DNA from: Emcibacter sp. SYSU 3D8
Lineage (GTDB): Bacteria; Pseudomonadota; Alphaproteobacteria; SMXS01
Reading direction: 5' to 3'
DNA: 64,000 nt
NCBI RefSeq assembly: GCF_039655875.1
Contig: NZ_JBBYXK010000001.1
Location: 124,001 to 188,000, forward strand
Within the stretch, counting starts at the first letter, position 1. The number at the start of each line of letters is the position of its first letter. The notes beneath the pieces are model-generated. The model did no database searches. It worked only from the letters and a program-made list of their open reading frames with translations, and was not told where the DNA came from. Positions 1 through 7,788 of the stretch are shown here, piece after piece. Made by a program: the position numbers and the translations under genes.

Positions 1-840
1 AAGACCGGCCACACGCTGATCGACGAACTGGTGATCGAGACCCGCCAGGATTACGTCGCCGAGATATCGAAGCCGGTGAAGGTTATCGACCTGTCGGCCG
101 ATTTCAGGCTGGAGAACGTCGATACCTATGCCGAATGGTATGGCCACGAGCATCTTGCGCCGTCGTTGCAGAAGGTGGCCGTCTATGGCCTGACCGAACT
201 GGCGCGGGAGCAGATCAGGGCGGCGGACCTCGTCGCGTGCCCGGGTTGCTACCCGACCAGTTCGATCCTGCCGCTGGCGCCGCTGCTGGCCGCACGCCAG
301 ATCGAGCCCGGCGACATCGTCATTGACGCCAAGTCCGGCGCGACCGGCGCCGGCAGGTCGCCCAAGGAAGGGACGTTGTTCACCGAAGTCTCGACCGGGA
401 TCCACGCCTATGGCGTCGCCAATCATCGTCATGGCCCGGAGATCGAGCAGGAATTGTCCAAGGCGGCAGGCGAGGATCTGGTCGTGGCCTTCACGCCGCA
501 CCTCGTTCCCATGAACCGCGGCATCCTCGCGACCATCTATGTGAAGATGATGGACGGCGTCACCGCCGAGGACCTGCACGACACGTTGTCGGCGGGCTAC
601 GAAAGCGAGCCCTTCATACGCGTGCTCCCCTTCGGCCAGGTGCCGGCGTCACGCCATGTGCTGGGCTCCAACCATGCCCTGATCGGCGTGGTTGCGGACC
701 GCCGTTCCGGCCGGGCGATCATCGTCTCGACCATCGACAATCTGGTAAAGGGCGCCTCGGGACAGGCGGTGCAGAACATGAACGTGATGTTCGGCCTGGC
801 CGAGTCGACCGGACTTGGCCAGCAGCCCATGTTCCCCTGA
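1..840 (+). CDS. argC: N-acetyl-gamma-glutamyl-phosphate reductase (5' truncated by window edge)
   Basis: ArgC reduces N-acetyl-glutamyl-5-phosphate to the semialdehyde with NADPH, the third step of arginine synthesis, in the cytoplasm. The reading frame is open from the first base, so the N-terminal Rossmann part lies outside the window. What remains is the C-terminal catalytic part. It contains the signature VACPGCYPTS with the catalytic cysteine (codon 247-249), the following GATGAGR loop, and the downstream HRHGPEIEQ stretch typical of the family. The TGA stop shares its A with the ATG of the next gene (ATGA-type overlap), so the carbonic anhydrase and probably murI are translationally linked to it. 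The identification is firm; only the start is unknown. Confidence 0.95.
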   Translation, partial: KTGHTLIDELVIETRQDYVAEISKPVKVIDLSADFRLENVDTYAEWYGHEHLAPSLQKVAVYGLTELAREQIRAADLVACPGCYPTSSILPLAPLLAARQIEPGDIVIDAKSGATGAGRSPKEGTLFTEVSTGIHAYGVANHRHGPEIEQELSKAAGEDLVVAFTPHLVPMNRGILATIYVKMMDGVTAEDLHDTLSAGYESEPFIRVLPFGQVPASRHVLGSNHALIGVVADRRSGRAIIVSTIDNLVKGASGQAVQNMNVMFGLAESTGLGQQPMFP

Positions 841-1358
841 TGGCCGGCCAGATCATTCCCTATCTGGGCATCGTGCCCCGGATCGATCCGACGGTCTTCG
901 TCGCCGACGGCGCACGTATTGTAGGCGACGTCGAGATCGGCGCCGACTGCACGATATGGTTCAATTGCGTCATGCGCGGCGACGTCCACCGCATTCGCAT
1001 GGGGCATTCATCGAACCTGCAGGACAGCTCGGTTGTGCATGTGACCGAAGGACGGTACGGCACGACGATCGGCAATTTCGTGCTGATCGGCCACATGTGC
1101 CTGCTGCATGGCTGCACGATCGAGGATGGCGTCCTGGTCGGCATGGGCAGCACGATCATGGACAATGTGGTGGTCGAGGAGGGCGCCATGATCGGCGCCG
1201 GCTCCCTGGTCACGCCCAACAAGCGCGTGCCGAAAGGCCAGCTGTGGGCGGGCCGTCCCGCTACCTATATGCGGGACCTTAAACCCGAGGAAATCGCTCA
1301 CCACCGCAAGTTGACGCTGGGCTATGTCCAGCGCGGCAAAGAATATATGGGCCGCTGA
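840..1358 (+). CDS. gamma-class carbonic anhydrase family protein
   Basis: This is a 172-residue left-handed beta-helix protein built from hexapeptide repeats, for example IGADCTIWFN and IVGDVEIG. Members are trimeric metal enzymes or homologues (YrdA/PaaY/CaiE type) thought to hydrate CO2. The three histidines expected to bind the metal are present at residues 67 (VVHVTEG), 85 (IGHMCLL) and 90 (LLHGC). It lacks the long N-terminal extension and acidic loop of archaeal Cam, so true carbonic anhydrase activity is not certain. The ATG overlaps the argC stop, and murI follows six bases after the stop, which suggests one transcript. Confidence 0.9.
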   Translation: MAGQIIPYLGIVPRIDPTVFVADGARIVGDVEIGADCTIWFNCVMRGDVHRIRMGHSSNLQDSSVVHVTEGRYGTTIGNFVLIGHMCLLHGCTIEDGVLVGMGSTIMDNVVVEEGAMIGAGSLVTPNKRVPKGQLWAGRPATYMRDLKPEEIAHHRKLTLGYVQRGKEYMGR

Positions 1359-1363
1359 TCCGC

Positions 1364-2215
1364 ATGATCGGTGTTTTCGATTCCGGCTCCGGCGGCCTCA
1401 CGGTGCTTAAAGCGCTGGTCGAGGCGCTGCCGGACGAATCGTTCCTTTATCTCGGCGATCATGCTCGCGCACCCTATGGCGAACGGGACAATGCGGACAT
1501 CGTCGCGTACACCACCGAGGCGGTGGATTTTCTCATGCGCTCGGGCTGCCGGCTTGTGGTCATCGCCTGCAATACGGCGGCGTCAGTGGCGCTGCGCACC
1601 ATCCAGCAGAACTGGCTGCCGGCGCATTATCCCCGGAACCGCGTGCTCGGCGTTCTCGTGCCCATGGTCGAGGCCCTGGCCGGCGTGCCATGGCATCGGG
1701 AGGAACCGCACGAGGACGACGTGCTGCGGTATGCCCGCGTCGTATTGTTCGGCACGACCAAGACCATCGAAAGCCGTGCGTACCTGGAAGAAGTGAACAA
1801 GCGCGCGCCCGGCTGCGCCATTGTCCAGCAGGCGTGCCCCAATCTGGCCGGGATGATCGAGGAAGGCGCGCCTGAGCGCGTTTTGCTGGACGTTATCGAG
1901 ACGTGGGTCGCCGCGGCGCTGGATGGCCACAGGGGATTCGCGCCCGATGCGGCGGTGCTCGGCTGCACGCACTATCCGCTGGTTCGCCACCTGTTCGCCC
2001 GTGGTCTGCCCGAGGGAACGCACATTCTCTCGCAGCCCGATCTGATCGCCGAGGCACTGACCGATTACCTGCGGCGCCGGCCCGACTTCGCCGAACCGGG
2101 GCAGGGTTCCGTGCGCTATCTCACCACCGGCGACCCGGCCCATCTGCGTGGGCTGGCCGTATTCATGACCGTTCTGCATGGGCAGTTCCAGCAGGTCCGG
2201 CTGTCGGATCGCTAG
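1364..2215 (+). CDS. murI: glutamate racemase
   Basis: MurI converts L- to D-glutamate for peptidoglycan synthesis. The 283-residue protein starts with the family motif IGVFDSGSGGLTV and has both catalytic cysteines, Cys69 in ACNTAAS and Cys201 in GCTHYPL. Length is slightly above the usual 260-270 residues, with a small insertion around residues 110-120 (HREEPHEDD). The gene ends convergently against phaC, with a 9-bp hairpin in the 70-bp gap. It sits in one direction with argC and the carbonic anhydrase. Confidence is high because both active-site cysteine motifs are intact. Confidence 0.95.
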   Translation: MIGVFDSGSGGLTVLKALVEALPDESFLYLGDHARAPYGERDNADIVAYTTEAVDFLMRSGCRLVVIACNTAASVALRTIQQNWLPAHYPRNRVLGVLVPMVEALAGVPWHREEPHEDDVLRYARVVLFGTTKTIESRAYLEEVNKRAPGCAIVQQACPNLAGMIEEGAPERVLLDVIETWVAAALDGHRGFAPDAAVLGCTHYPLVRHLFARGLPEGTHILSQPDLIAEALTDYLRRRPDFAEPGQGSVRYLTTGDPAHLRGLAVFMTVLHGQFQQVRLSDR

Positions 2216-2241
2216 CCACCGGCTGGCCCCTGTACCACCGC

Positions 2242-2269
2242 GCGCCGCCACCCGCGGGGATGGCGGCGC
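2242..2269. terminator. hairpin between convergent murI and phaC
   Basis: A 9-bp perfect inverted repeat, GCGCCGCCA / TGGCGGCGC, has a 10-nt loop that is itself self-complementary (CCCGCGGG). It lies between the murI stop (2215) and the phaC stop (2286). There is no T-tract on either side, so it is not a classical intrinsic terminator. It may be a bidirectional termination or mRNA-stability hairpin. Confidence 0.4.
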
Positions 2270-2285
2270 ATGGGAGCATGAAACC

Positions 2286-4088
2286 CTATGCCGCCGGCCG
2301 GGAACTGGTCACATAGCTGCCGGGCGCGTCCTCGATCACGGTCAGTTCGCGATCGCCGGGCACCCGGGCTGGTACTTTCTTGCCGGATTTCTTCGCAACC
2401 CAGGCCTGCCAGTCGGGCCACCAGGAGCCGGGATGCTCCACAGCGCCGGCCATCCACTCTTCCAGCGTCTTCGGGTTCTTGTCGTTGACCCAGTAATTGT
2501 ACTTGTTGGCCGAGGGTGGATTGATCACGCCGGCGATGTGGCCTGAGCCAGCCAGCATGAACTTGGTCGGCCCGGAGAAATGGTTCACGCCCTTGAACAC
2601 TGACTTGTACGGCGCGATGTGATCTTCCTTGCCGGCCTGCATGTAGATCGGCGTCTTGATTTTGGTCAGGTCGATGGGCACGCCGTCCAGCACGATGGCA
2701 CCGGGCGTCACCAGGCTGTTCTCGTGGTACATGCGGTGCAGGTAATAGCTGTGCAGCGCCTGCGGCATACGCGTGGAATCCGAGTTCCAGTACAGCAGGT
2801 CGAAGGGCATCGGATCCTTGCCCATCAGGTAATTGTTCACCACGAACGACCAGATCAGATCGTTGGAGCGCAACATGTTGAAGGTCGTCGCCATGGAACT
2901 GGCGTCGAGATAACCCTTTTCGGCCATCTGCTTGTCGAGAACCTCGAGTTGCTCGTCGTCGATGAAGACCGACAGGTCGCCCGCCTCGGTGAAGTCCACC
3001 TGCGCCGTGAAGAACGTGGCCGAATTGATCCGGTCGTCACCCTTGGCCGCCATATAGGCGAGGGTGCAGGCGAGCAGGGTGCCGCCGATGCAATAGCCGA
3101 TGGCGTTGACCTTGCGTTCCCCGGTCGCCTTTTCGATGGCATCGAGCGCCGCCAGCGGCCCCTCGATCATATAATCCTCGAAGGTCTTCTTGGCGGTTTT
3201 CTCGTCGGGGTTGACCCATGACAGCACGAAAACAGTATGGCCTTCGGACAGCGCCCAGCGAATGAACGAGTTCTTCGGCTGCAGGTCCAGGATGTAATAT
3301 TTGTTGATCCATGGCGGCATGATCATCAGCGGTGTCTTGAGCACGGTCTCGGTGGTCGGCAGATACTGGATCAGCTGGATCACGTCGTTCTGGAACACCA
3401 CCTTGCCCGGAGTCGTGGCCACGTTGCGGCCCACCTCGAAGGCATCGAAGTCGGTCATGGAAATGGCCAGCTGGCCCTTGCCGCGATCCAGGTCCTTCAA
3501 CACGTTCTTCAGGCCGCGGATCAGGTTCTCGCCGCCGGTTTCGAACGTCTCGTGCAGCACGTCGGGATTCGTCAGCACAAAGTTGGTGGGCGACATGGCG
3601 TCGACGAATTGCTTGGAGAAGAACTCCAGCTTTTTCTGGGTCCGCTCGTCCAGCCCGTCGGTGTCGCGGATGGTGTTGGTGAACCAGCGCGACGTGACCA
3701 GGTAGGACTGCTTGATGAAATCGAAAATCTGGTTCTTGGTCCAGTCCTCACCTGCAAAGCGGCGGTCGCCCGGCGCAGGCGAGGCGACGGGTGGCGGTTC
3801 CTGACCGACGGCGCGCAGCGCCATGTTCTGCCACAGCACCATCAAGTCGCGCCACAGCTCGAGCTGGGCCTCGATCACCTTGGTCGGATTGTTCATCCAG
3901 CTGGAGGCCAGCTCAACCCAGGCATCGGACATCTTCACCGGATCGAAACCGGGGACGTCGGACTTTGCCTGTGGCTTGCGGAGAAATTCGGTGAGGAGCT
4001 TCTGATACTCCATCGCGATATGGCCCAGGTTTTCCGCCAGCTCGGGGCTGTAGCCTGCTTGACCGGATCCGTTGTCGCGCGACGTCAT
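2286..4088 (-). CDS. phaC: class I poly(3-hydroxyalkanoate) synthase
   Basis: PhaC polymerises (R)-3-hydroxyacyl-CoA into the storage polyester on granule surfaces. The 600-residue length matches class I synthases. The lipase-like box GYCIGG at residues 331-336 carries the catalytic Cys333. The acid and base of the triad are expected in GKEDHIAP and GSGHIAGV further on. The N-terminal PhaC_N region covers about residues 110-280. I chose the ATG at 4088 rather than the open frame reaching 4211, because GGAGGAACTCC precedes it at ideal spacing and the protein then begins like other PhaCs. No phaA, phaB, phasin or phaR gene lies in the window, so precursor supply is encoded elsewhere. It is divergent from the aminotransferase gene. 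Confidence 0.95.
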   Translation of the reverse strand: MTSRDNGSGQAGYSPELAENLGHIAMEYQKLLTEFLRKPQAKSDVPGFDPVKMSDAWVELASSWMNNPTKVIEAQLELWRDLMVLWQNMALRAVGQEPPPVASPAPGDRRFAGEDWTKNQIFDFIKQSYLVTSRWFTNTIRDTDGLDERTQKKLEFFSKQFVDAMSPTNFVLTNPDVLHETFETGGENLIRGLKNVLKDLDRGKGQLAISMTDFDAFEVGRNVATTPGKVVFQNDVIQLIQYLPTTETVLKTPLMIMPPWINKYYILDLQPKNSFIRWALSEGHTVFVLSWVNPDEKTAKKTFEDYMIEGPLAALDAIEKATGERKVNAIGYCIGGTLLACTLAYMAAKGDDRINSATFFTAQVDFTEAGDLSVFIDDEQLEVLDKQMAEKGYLDASSMATTFNMLRSNDLIWSFVVNNYLMGKDPMPFDLLYWNSDSTRMPQALHSYYLHRMYHENSLVTPGAIVLDGVPIDLTKIKTPIYMQAGKEDHIAPYKSVFKGVNHFSGPTKFMLAGSGHIAGVINPPSANKYNYWVNDKNPKTLEEWMAGAVEHPGSWWPDWQAWVAKKSGKKVPARVPGDRELTVIEDAPGSYVTSSRPAA

Positions 4089-4219
4089 TGGAGTTCCTCC
4101 GTTCCTTGCCCATACCTTACTGAAATGGTGCGGCAGTGAAAAGTAACCCGGAATCAATCGCGTGCACCCGTTATTCCGGCGCATCAGATATGCCCCGGAA
4201 AAGCGCGGCACGATGCGCT

Positions 4220-4247
4220 TTGACTTGATCGGGCACCCTGCTATTAG
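4220..4247 (+). promoter_or_regulatory. candidate sigma-70-type promoter for the aminotransferase-hom operon
   Basis: TTGACT (4220-4225) and TATTAG (4242-4247) are separated by 16 bp, with the predicted start of transcription about 20 bp before the ATG at 4276. It lies in the short divergent gap with phaC. Pattern-based only. Confidence 0.4.
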
Positions 4248-4275
4248 AGTGCTTCCCTAGCGAAAGTAAGGAACC

Positions 4276-5493
4276 ATGTCCTCCGAGTTTCACCGCATCA
4301 AACGCCTGCCTCCCTACGTCTTCGCGGAAGTCAACGCGATGAAGGCAGCCGCGCGAGCTCGTGGCGAGGACGTGATCGACTTCGGTATGGGCAATCCCGA
4401 TCTGCCGACGCCTCAGCACATCGTCGACAAGCTGGTCGAGACGGTCAGGAATCCGCGCACCCACCGGTATTCGCAGTCGCGCGGTGTGCCGGGCCTGCGC
4501 AAGGCATTCGTCAACTATTACGGCCGCCGTTTCGGCGTCGAGCTGAACCAGGAAACCGAGGTGATCGTGACCCTCGGATCGAAGGAAGGCCTGGCCAATC
4601 TGGCGTCGGCGATCAGCGCGCCCGGCGACGTCATCCTGGTGCCGAATCCGTCCTATCCGATTCACGCCTTCGGCTTCATCATCGCCGACGCGGCGATCCG
4701 GCACCTGCCGTTTCCGCTGGAAGGCGATTTTACCGCCAACTTCATGCGGGGCCTCGCCCATGCGGTGAAGCACTCGGTGCCGGCGCCCATGGCCGTCGTG
4801 CTGAACTTCCCGGCCAACCCGACGGCGCGGGTGGTCGATCTGGACTTCTATGCCGAGGTCGTCAATTTCTGCCGCAAGCACAATCTCTACGTGCTGTCGG
4901 ATCTGGCCTATGCCGAGATCTATTTCAACGACGTGCCGCCACCGTCGATCCTGCAGGTGCCGGGTGCGCGGGACGTGGCGGTCGAGTTCACGTCCATGTC
5001 CAAGACCTATTCCATGCCGGGCTGGCGCATCGGCTTCGCCGCCGGCAATGCGCGGCTGATTTCGGCCCTGGCGCGCATCAAGTCGTATCTCGATTATGGC
5101 GCGTTCACACCGATCCAGGTGGCCGCGACTGCCGCGCTCAACGGCCCGCAGGATTGTGTCGAGGAGGCGCGCCAAATCTACAAGCACCGCCGCGACGTCC
5201 TTGTTTCCAGTTTCGCCCAGGCCGGCTGGGACATTCCCAGTCCGGAAGCGACCATGTTTGCCTGGGTGCCGGTACCGGAGCAGTACGCCCATCTGGGGTC
5301 GAACGAGTTCGCCAAGCTGCTGCTGCAGGAGGCGGCCGTCGCCGTCGCGCCCGGCATCGGCTTTGGCGAGTATGGCGACGGGCATGTGCGCATTGCCATC
5401 GTCGAGAACGAGCAGCGTATCCGTCAGGCCGCGCGTGCCGTTCGCAAATTCTTCGGCAGCGGTGTGCAGGAACTGAAGGCGGTGAACGCATGA
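4276..5493 (+). CDS. PLP-dependent class I/II aminotransferase (AlaC / DapL-like)
   Basis: A 405-residue fold-type I aminotransferase. The Schiff-base lysine is Lys243 in SMSKTYSMPGWRIGF, and the substrate/PLP motifs NPSYPIH, NFPANPTA and SDLAYAEI are present. The sequence resembles proteins annotated as glutamate-pyruvate aminotransferase AlaC or LL-diaminopimelate aminotransferase; the closer match in alphaproteobacteria is usually the AlaC type. The last codons overlap the hom start by four bases (ATGA), so the two are translationally coupled. In many alphaproteobacteria this aminotransferase precedes hom, which supports a role in amino acid synthesis linked to aspartate-family metabolism. 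Substrate is not certain from sequence. Confidence 0.85.
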   Translation: MSSEFHRIKRLPPYVFAEVNAMKAAARARGEDVIDFGMGNPDLPTPQHIVDKLVETVRNPRTHRYSQSRGVPGLRKAFVNYYGRRFGVELNQETEVIVTLGSKEGLANLASAISAPGDVILVPNPSYPIHAFGFIIADAAIRHLPFPLEGDFTANFMRGLAHAVKHSVPAPMAVVLNFPANPTARVVDLDFYAEVVNFCRKHNLYVLSDLAYAEIYFNDVPPPSILQVPGARDVAVEFTSMSKTYSMPGWRIGFAAGNARLISALARIKSYLDYGAFTPIQVAATAALNGPQDCVEEARQIYKHRRDVLVSSFAQAGWDIPSPEATMFAWVPVPEQYAHLGSNEFAKLLLQEAAVAVAPGIGFGEYGDGHVRIAIVENEQRIRQAARAVRKFFGSGVQELKAVNA

Positions 5494-6782
5494 GCCGCCC
5501 GCTCCGCGTCGGGGTCGCCGGCCTCGGTACGGTAGGCGGCGGCGTGATCCAGGTGCTGAACCGGCATGCCGCACTGATCGCCCAGCGCTGCGGCAGGGAG
5601 ATCACGGTCACCGCGGTGTCGGCCCGTAACCGTGAACGCGACCGCGGCCTGTCGCTCGAGGATATTTCCTGGCATGACAATCCGGTGGCGCTTGCCGCCG
5701 ATCCGAATGTGGACGTGATCGCGGAACTGATCGGCGGTGCCGACGGCCCCGCCGCAGATCTGGTCGAGGCCGCACTGACGGCTGGAAAGCCGGTCGTGAC
5801 CGCCAACAAGGCGCTCATCGCCAAACATGGCACACGGCTTGCCGGCATTGCCGCCAGCCAGGGCGCGGCCCTGCGATTCGAGGCTGCGGTGGCCGGCGGC
5901 ATTCCCATCATCAAGGCGCTGAGCGAAGGGCTGGCCGGTAACGGCCTGTCGCGCATCTACGGCATCCTGAACGGCACCTGCAATTATATCCTGACCGAGA
6001 TGGAATATACCGGCCGGGCGTTCGAGGATGTGCTGGCCGAGGCGCAGCAGCTGGGTTATGCCGAAGCCGACCCGAGCTTCGACGTGGACGGTATCGATAC
6101 GGCACACAAGCTGGCGATCCTGACCAGTGTCGCGTTCGGGGCTCCGTTGGACTTCGAATCCATATTCGTCGAAGGCATCAGGCATATCACGCCGATGGAT
6201 ATCGAGTTCGCGTCCGAACTCGGTTACCGCATCAAGCTGGTGGGGATCGCGGCGCTGAGCGAAAAGGGTTTGCTGCAGCGCGTCCATCCTAGCCTGGTTC
6301 CCGCCGACAAGGCGATCGCGCAGGTGGACAGCGTGTTCAACGCCGTCGTCGCCGAAGGTGATTTCGTCGGCCAGTCGATCTATCAGGGGCGCGGCGCCGG
6401 CGCCGGCCCGACCGCGTCGGCCGTGGTCGCCGATTTGATCGATATTGCCCGTGGCAATGTTCATCCGGTGCTGATGCCGCCGGTCGACGGGATGCGGGGC
6501 ACGCAAAACCTGGCGATGGATGCACATGAAGGCCGTTATTATGTGCGACTTTCGGTGGCCGATCAGCCGGGCGTGGTGGCCGAGATCGCCGCGGCGCTGC
6601 GAGATGAAGCCGTGTCCATGGAGGAACTGCTGCAGCGTCCCAATGGCTCTGGGCAACCGGTAAGCTTCGTGATGACGACCCATGAGGTGGGCGAAACCAG
6701 TATGCTTCGGGCGCTGGCGCGGATAGAGAAGCTGCCCTTTATCGCGGAAAAGCCGGAAGTTATCCGTATTGAAACATTCTAA
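5490..6782 (+). CDS. hom: homoserine dehydrogenase
   Basis: This enzyme reduces aspartate semialdehyde to homoserine, the branch point to threonine and methionine. The 430-residue protein has an N-terminal NAD(P)-binding motif VGVAGLGTVGGGV, the catalytic-domain signature GILNGTCNYILTEM, the ADPSFDVDGIDTAHKL segment, and a C-terminal ACT domain (from about residue 350, beginning YYVRLSVADQPGVVAEI). The ACT domain is consistent with threonine feedback control known for the family. The start ATG overlaps the preceding stop. glpX follows after a short gap, giving the common aminotransferase-hom-glpX-recJ order. Confidence 0.96.
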   Translation: MSRPLRVGVAGLGTVGGGVIQVLNRHAALIAQRCGREITVTAVSARNRERDRGLSLEDISWHDNPVALAADPNVDVIAELIGGADGPAADLVEAALTAGKPVVTANKALIAKHGTRLAGIAASQGAALRFEAAVAGGIPIIKALSEGLAGNGLSRIYGILNGTCNYILTEMEYTGRAFEDVLAEAQQLGYAEADPSFDVDGIDTAHKLAILTSVAFGAPLDFESIFVEGIRHITPMDIEFASELGYRIKLVGIAALSEKGLLQRVHPSLVPADKAIAQVDSVFNAVVAEGDFVGQSIYQGRGAGAGPTASAVVADLIDIARGNVHPVLMPPVDGMRGTQNLAMDAHEGRYYVRLSVADQPGVVAEIAAALRDEAVSMEELLQRPNGSGQPVSFVMTTHEVGETSMLRALARIEKLPFIAEKPEVIRIETF

Positions 6783-6815
6783 AGCTAAACAGCGGCGTTG
6801 AAGAAGGCAGGGCAA

Positions 6816-7787
6816 GTGAACAAAAAGATGGATATCAAGTCGGCGCTGGACCGCATGCTGGTTCTGGAAATCGTCAGGGTCACGGAAGCTGCCGCCATTG
6901 CCGCCGCGCGCCTCGTTGGCCGGGGTGACGAGAAGGCGGCCGATCAGGCTGCCGTCGATGCCATGCGCACCCAGCTGAACAGTCTCGACATATCCGGGGT
7001 GGTGGTGATCGGCGAAGGCGAGCGCGACCAGGCTCCCATGCTCTATATCGGCGAGGAAGTGGGCCGCGGCGGCCCCAAGGTGGATATTGCGCTGGATCCC
7101 CTGGAAGGCACGACCATCGCGGCCAAGGCCATGCAGAACTCGTTGGCGGTGATCGCCATCGGCGAGGCGGGCACCATGCTGCGCGCGCCCGACGTCTATA
7201 TGGACAAGATCGCCATCGGCGGCGGCTACGCCAGGGATCTGGTCGACTTGGACAAGTCGCCGAAGGAAAATCTCGAGGCGCTCGCCAAGGCCAAGGGCGT
7301 TCCGGTCGGCGAACTGACGGCCTGTATCCTCGACCGGCCGCGGCATGCCGAACTGATCCGCGAAGTGCGCGACGCCGGCGCCCGCATCCACCTGATCGGT
7401 GACGGCGATATCGCCGGTGTCATCGCGACCACCGATCCGAATACCGGCATCGATATCTATATCGGCTCGGGCGGCGCGCCGGAAGGCGTGCTGGCGGCCG
7501 CCGCGCTCCGCAGCATTGGTGGCCAGATTCAGGGGCGGCTGCTGTTCAAGACCGATGACGAGAAGGCCCGTGCAGCCAAGCAGGGCGTGAAGGACCTGAG
7601 CCGCAAGTACTGCCTCGAGGACATGGTCTCGGGCGACGTGATCTTCGCGGCCACCGGGGTGACCGACGGCTCCATGCTGGAAGGCGTCCGCCTGATTCCC
7701 GGCGGCTGCACCACCGAAACCATCGTGATGCGGTCCTGGTCGCAAACTATCCGCACCATCAAGACTCAGCACCGCGGCAAGAGATAA
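6816..7787 (+). CDS. glpX: class II fructose-1,6-bisphosphatase
   Basis: GlpX hydrolyses fructose-1,6-bisphosphate to fructose-6-phosphate in gluconeogenesis (and the Calvin cycle where present). The metal/phosphate motif ALDPLEGT, the upstream VVIGEGERDQAPML segment and the C-terminal GVTDGSMLEGVR region are diagnostic. The start is uncertain. A GTG at 6816 with a purine-rich AAGGCAGGG upstream gives a product of 323 residues. An ATG at 6828 and a TTG at 6798 are alternatives in the same frame. It lies between hom and recJ; the stop at 7787 is one base before the recJ ATG, so the three are almost certainly co-transcribed. Confidence 0.93.
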   Translation: MNKKMDIKSALDRMLVLEIVRVTEAAAIAAARLVGRGDEKAADQAAVDAMRTQLNSLDISGVVVIGEGERDQAPMLYIGEEVGRGGPKVDIALDPLEGTTIAAKAMQNSLAVIAIGEAGTMLRAPDVYMDKIAIGGGYARDLVDLDKSPKENLEALAKAKGVPVGELTACILDRPRHAELIREVRDAGARIHLIGDGDIAGVIATTDPNTGIDIYIGSGGAPEGVLAAAALRSIGGQIQGRLLFKTDDEKARAAKQGVKDLSRKYCLEDMVSGDVIFAATGVTDGSMLEGVRLIPGGCTTETIVMRSWSQTIRTIKTQHRGKR

Positions 7788-7788
7788 G

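Noticed and set aside
4171-5574. A 467-codon minus-strand frame opposite the aminotransferase gene
   Set aside because: The plus-strand gene has all PLP-enzyme motifs; the minus frame is a shadow.
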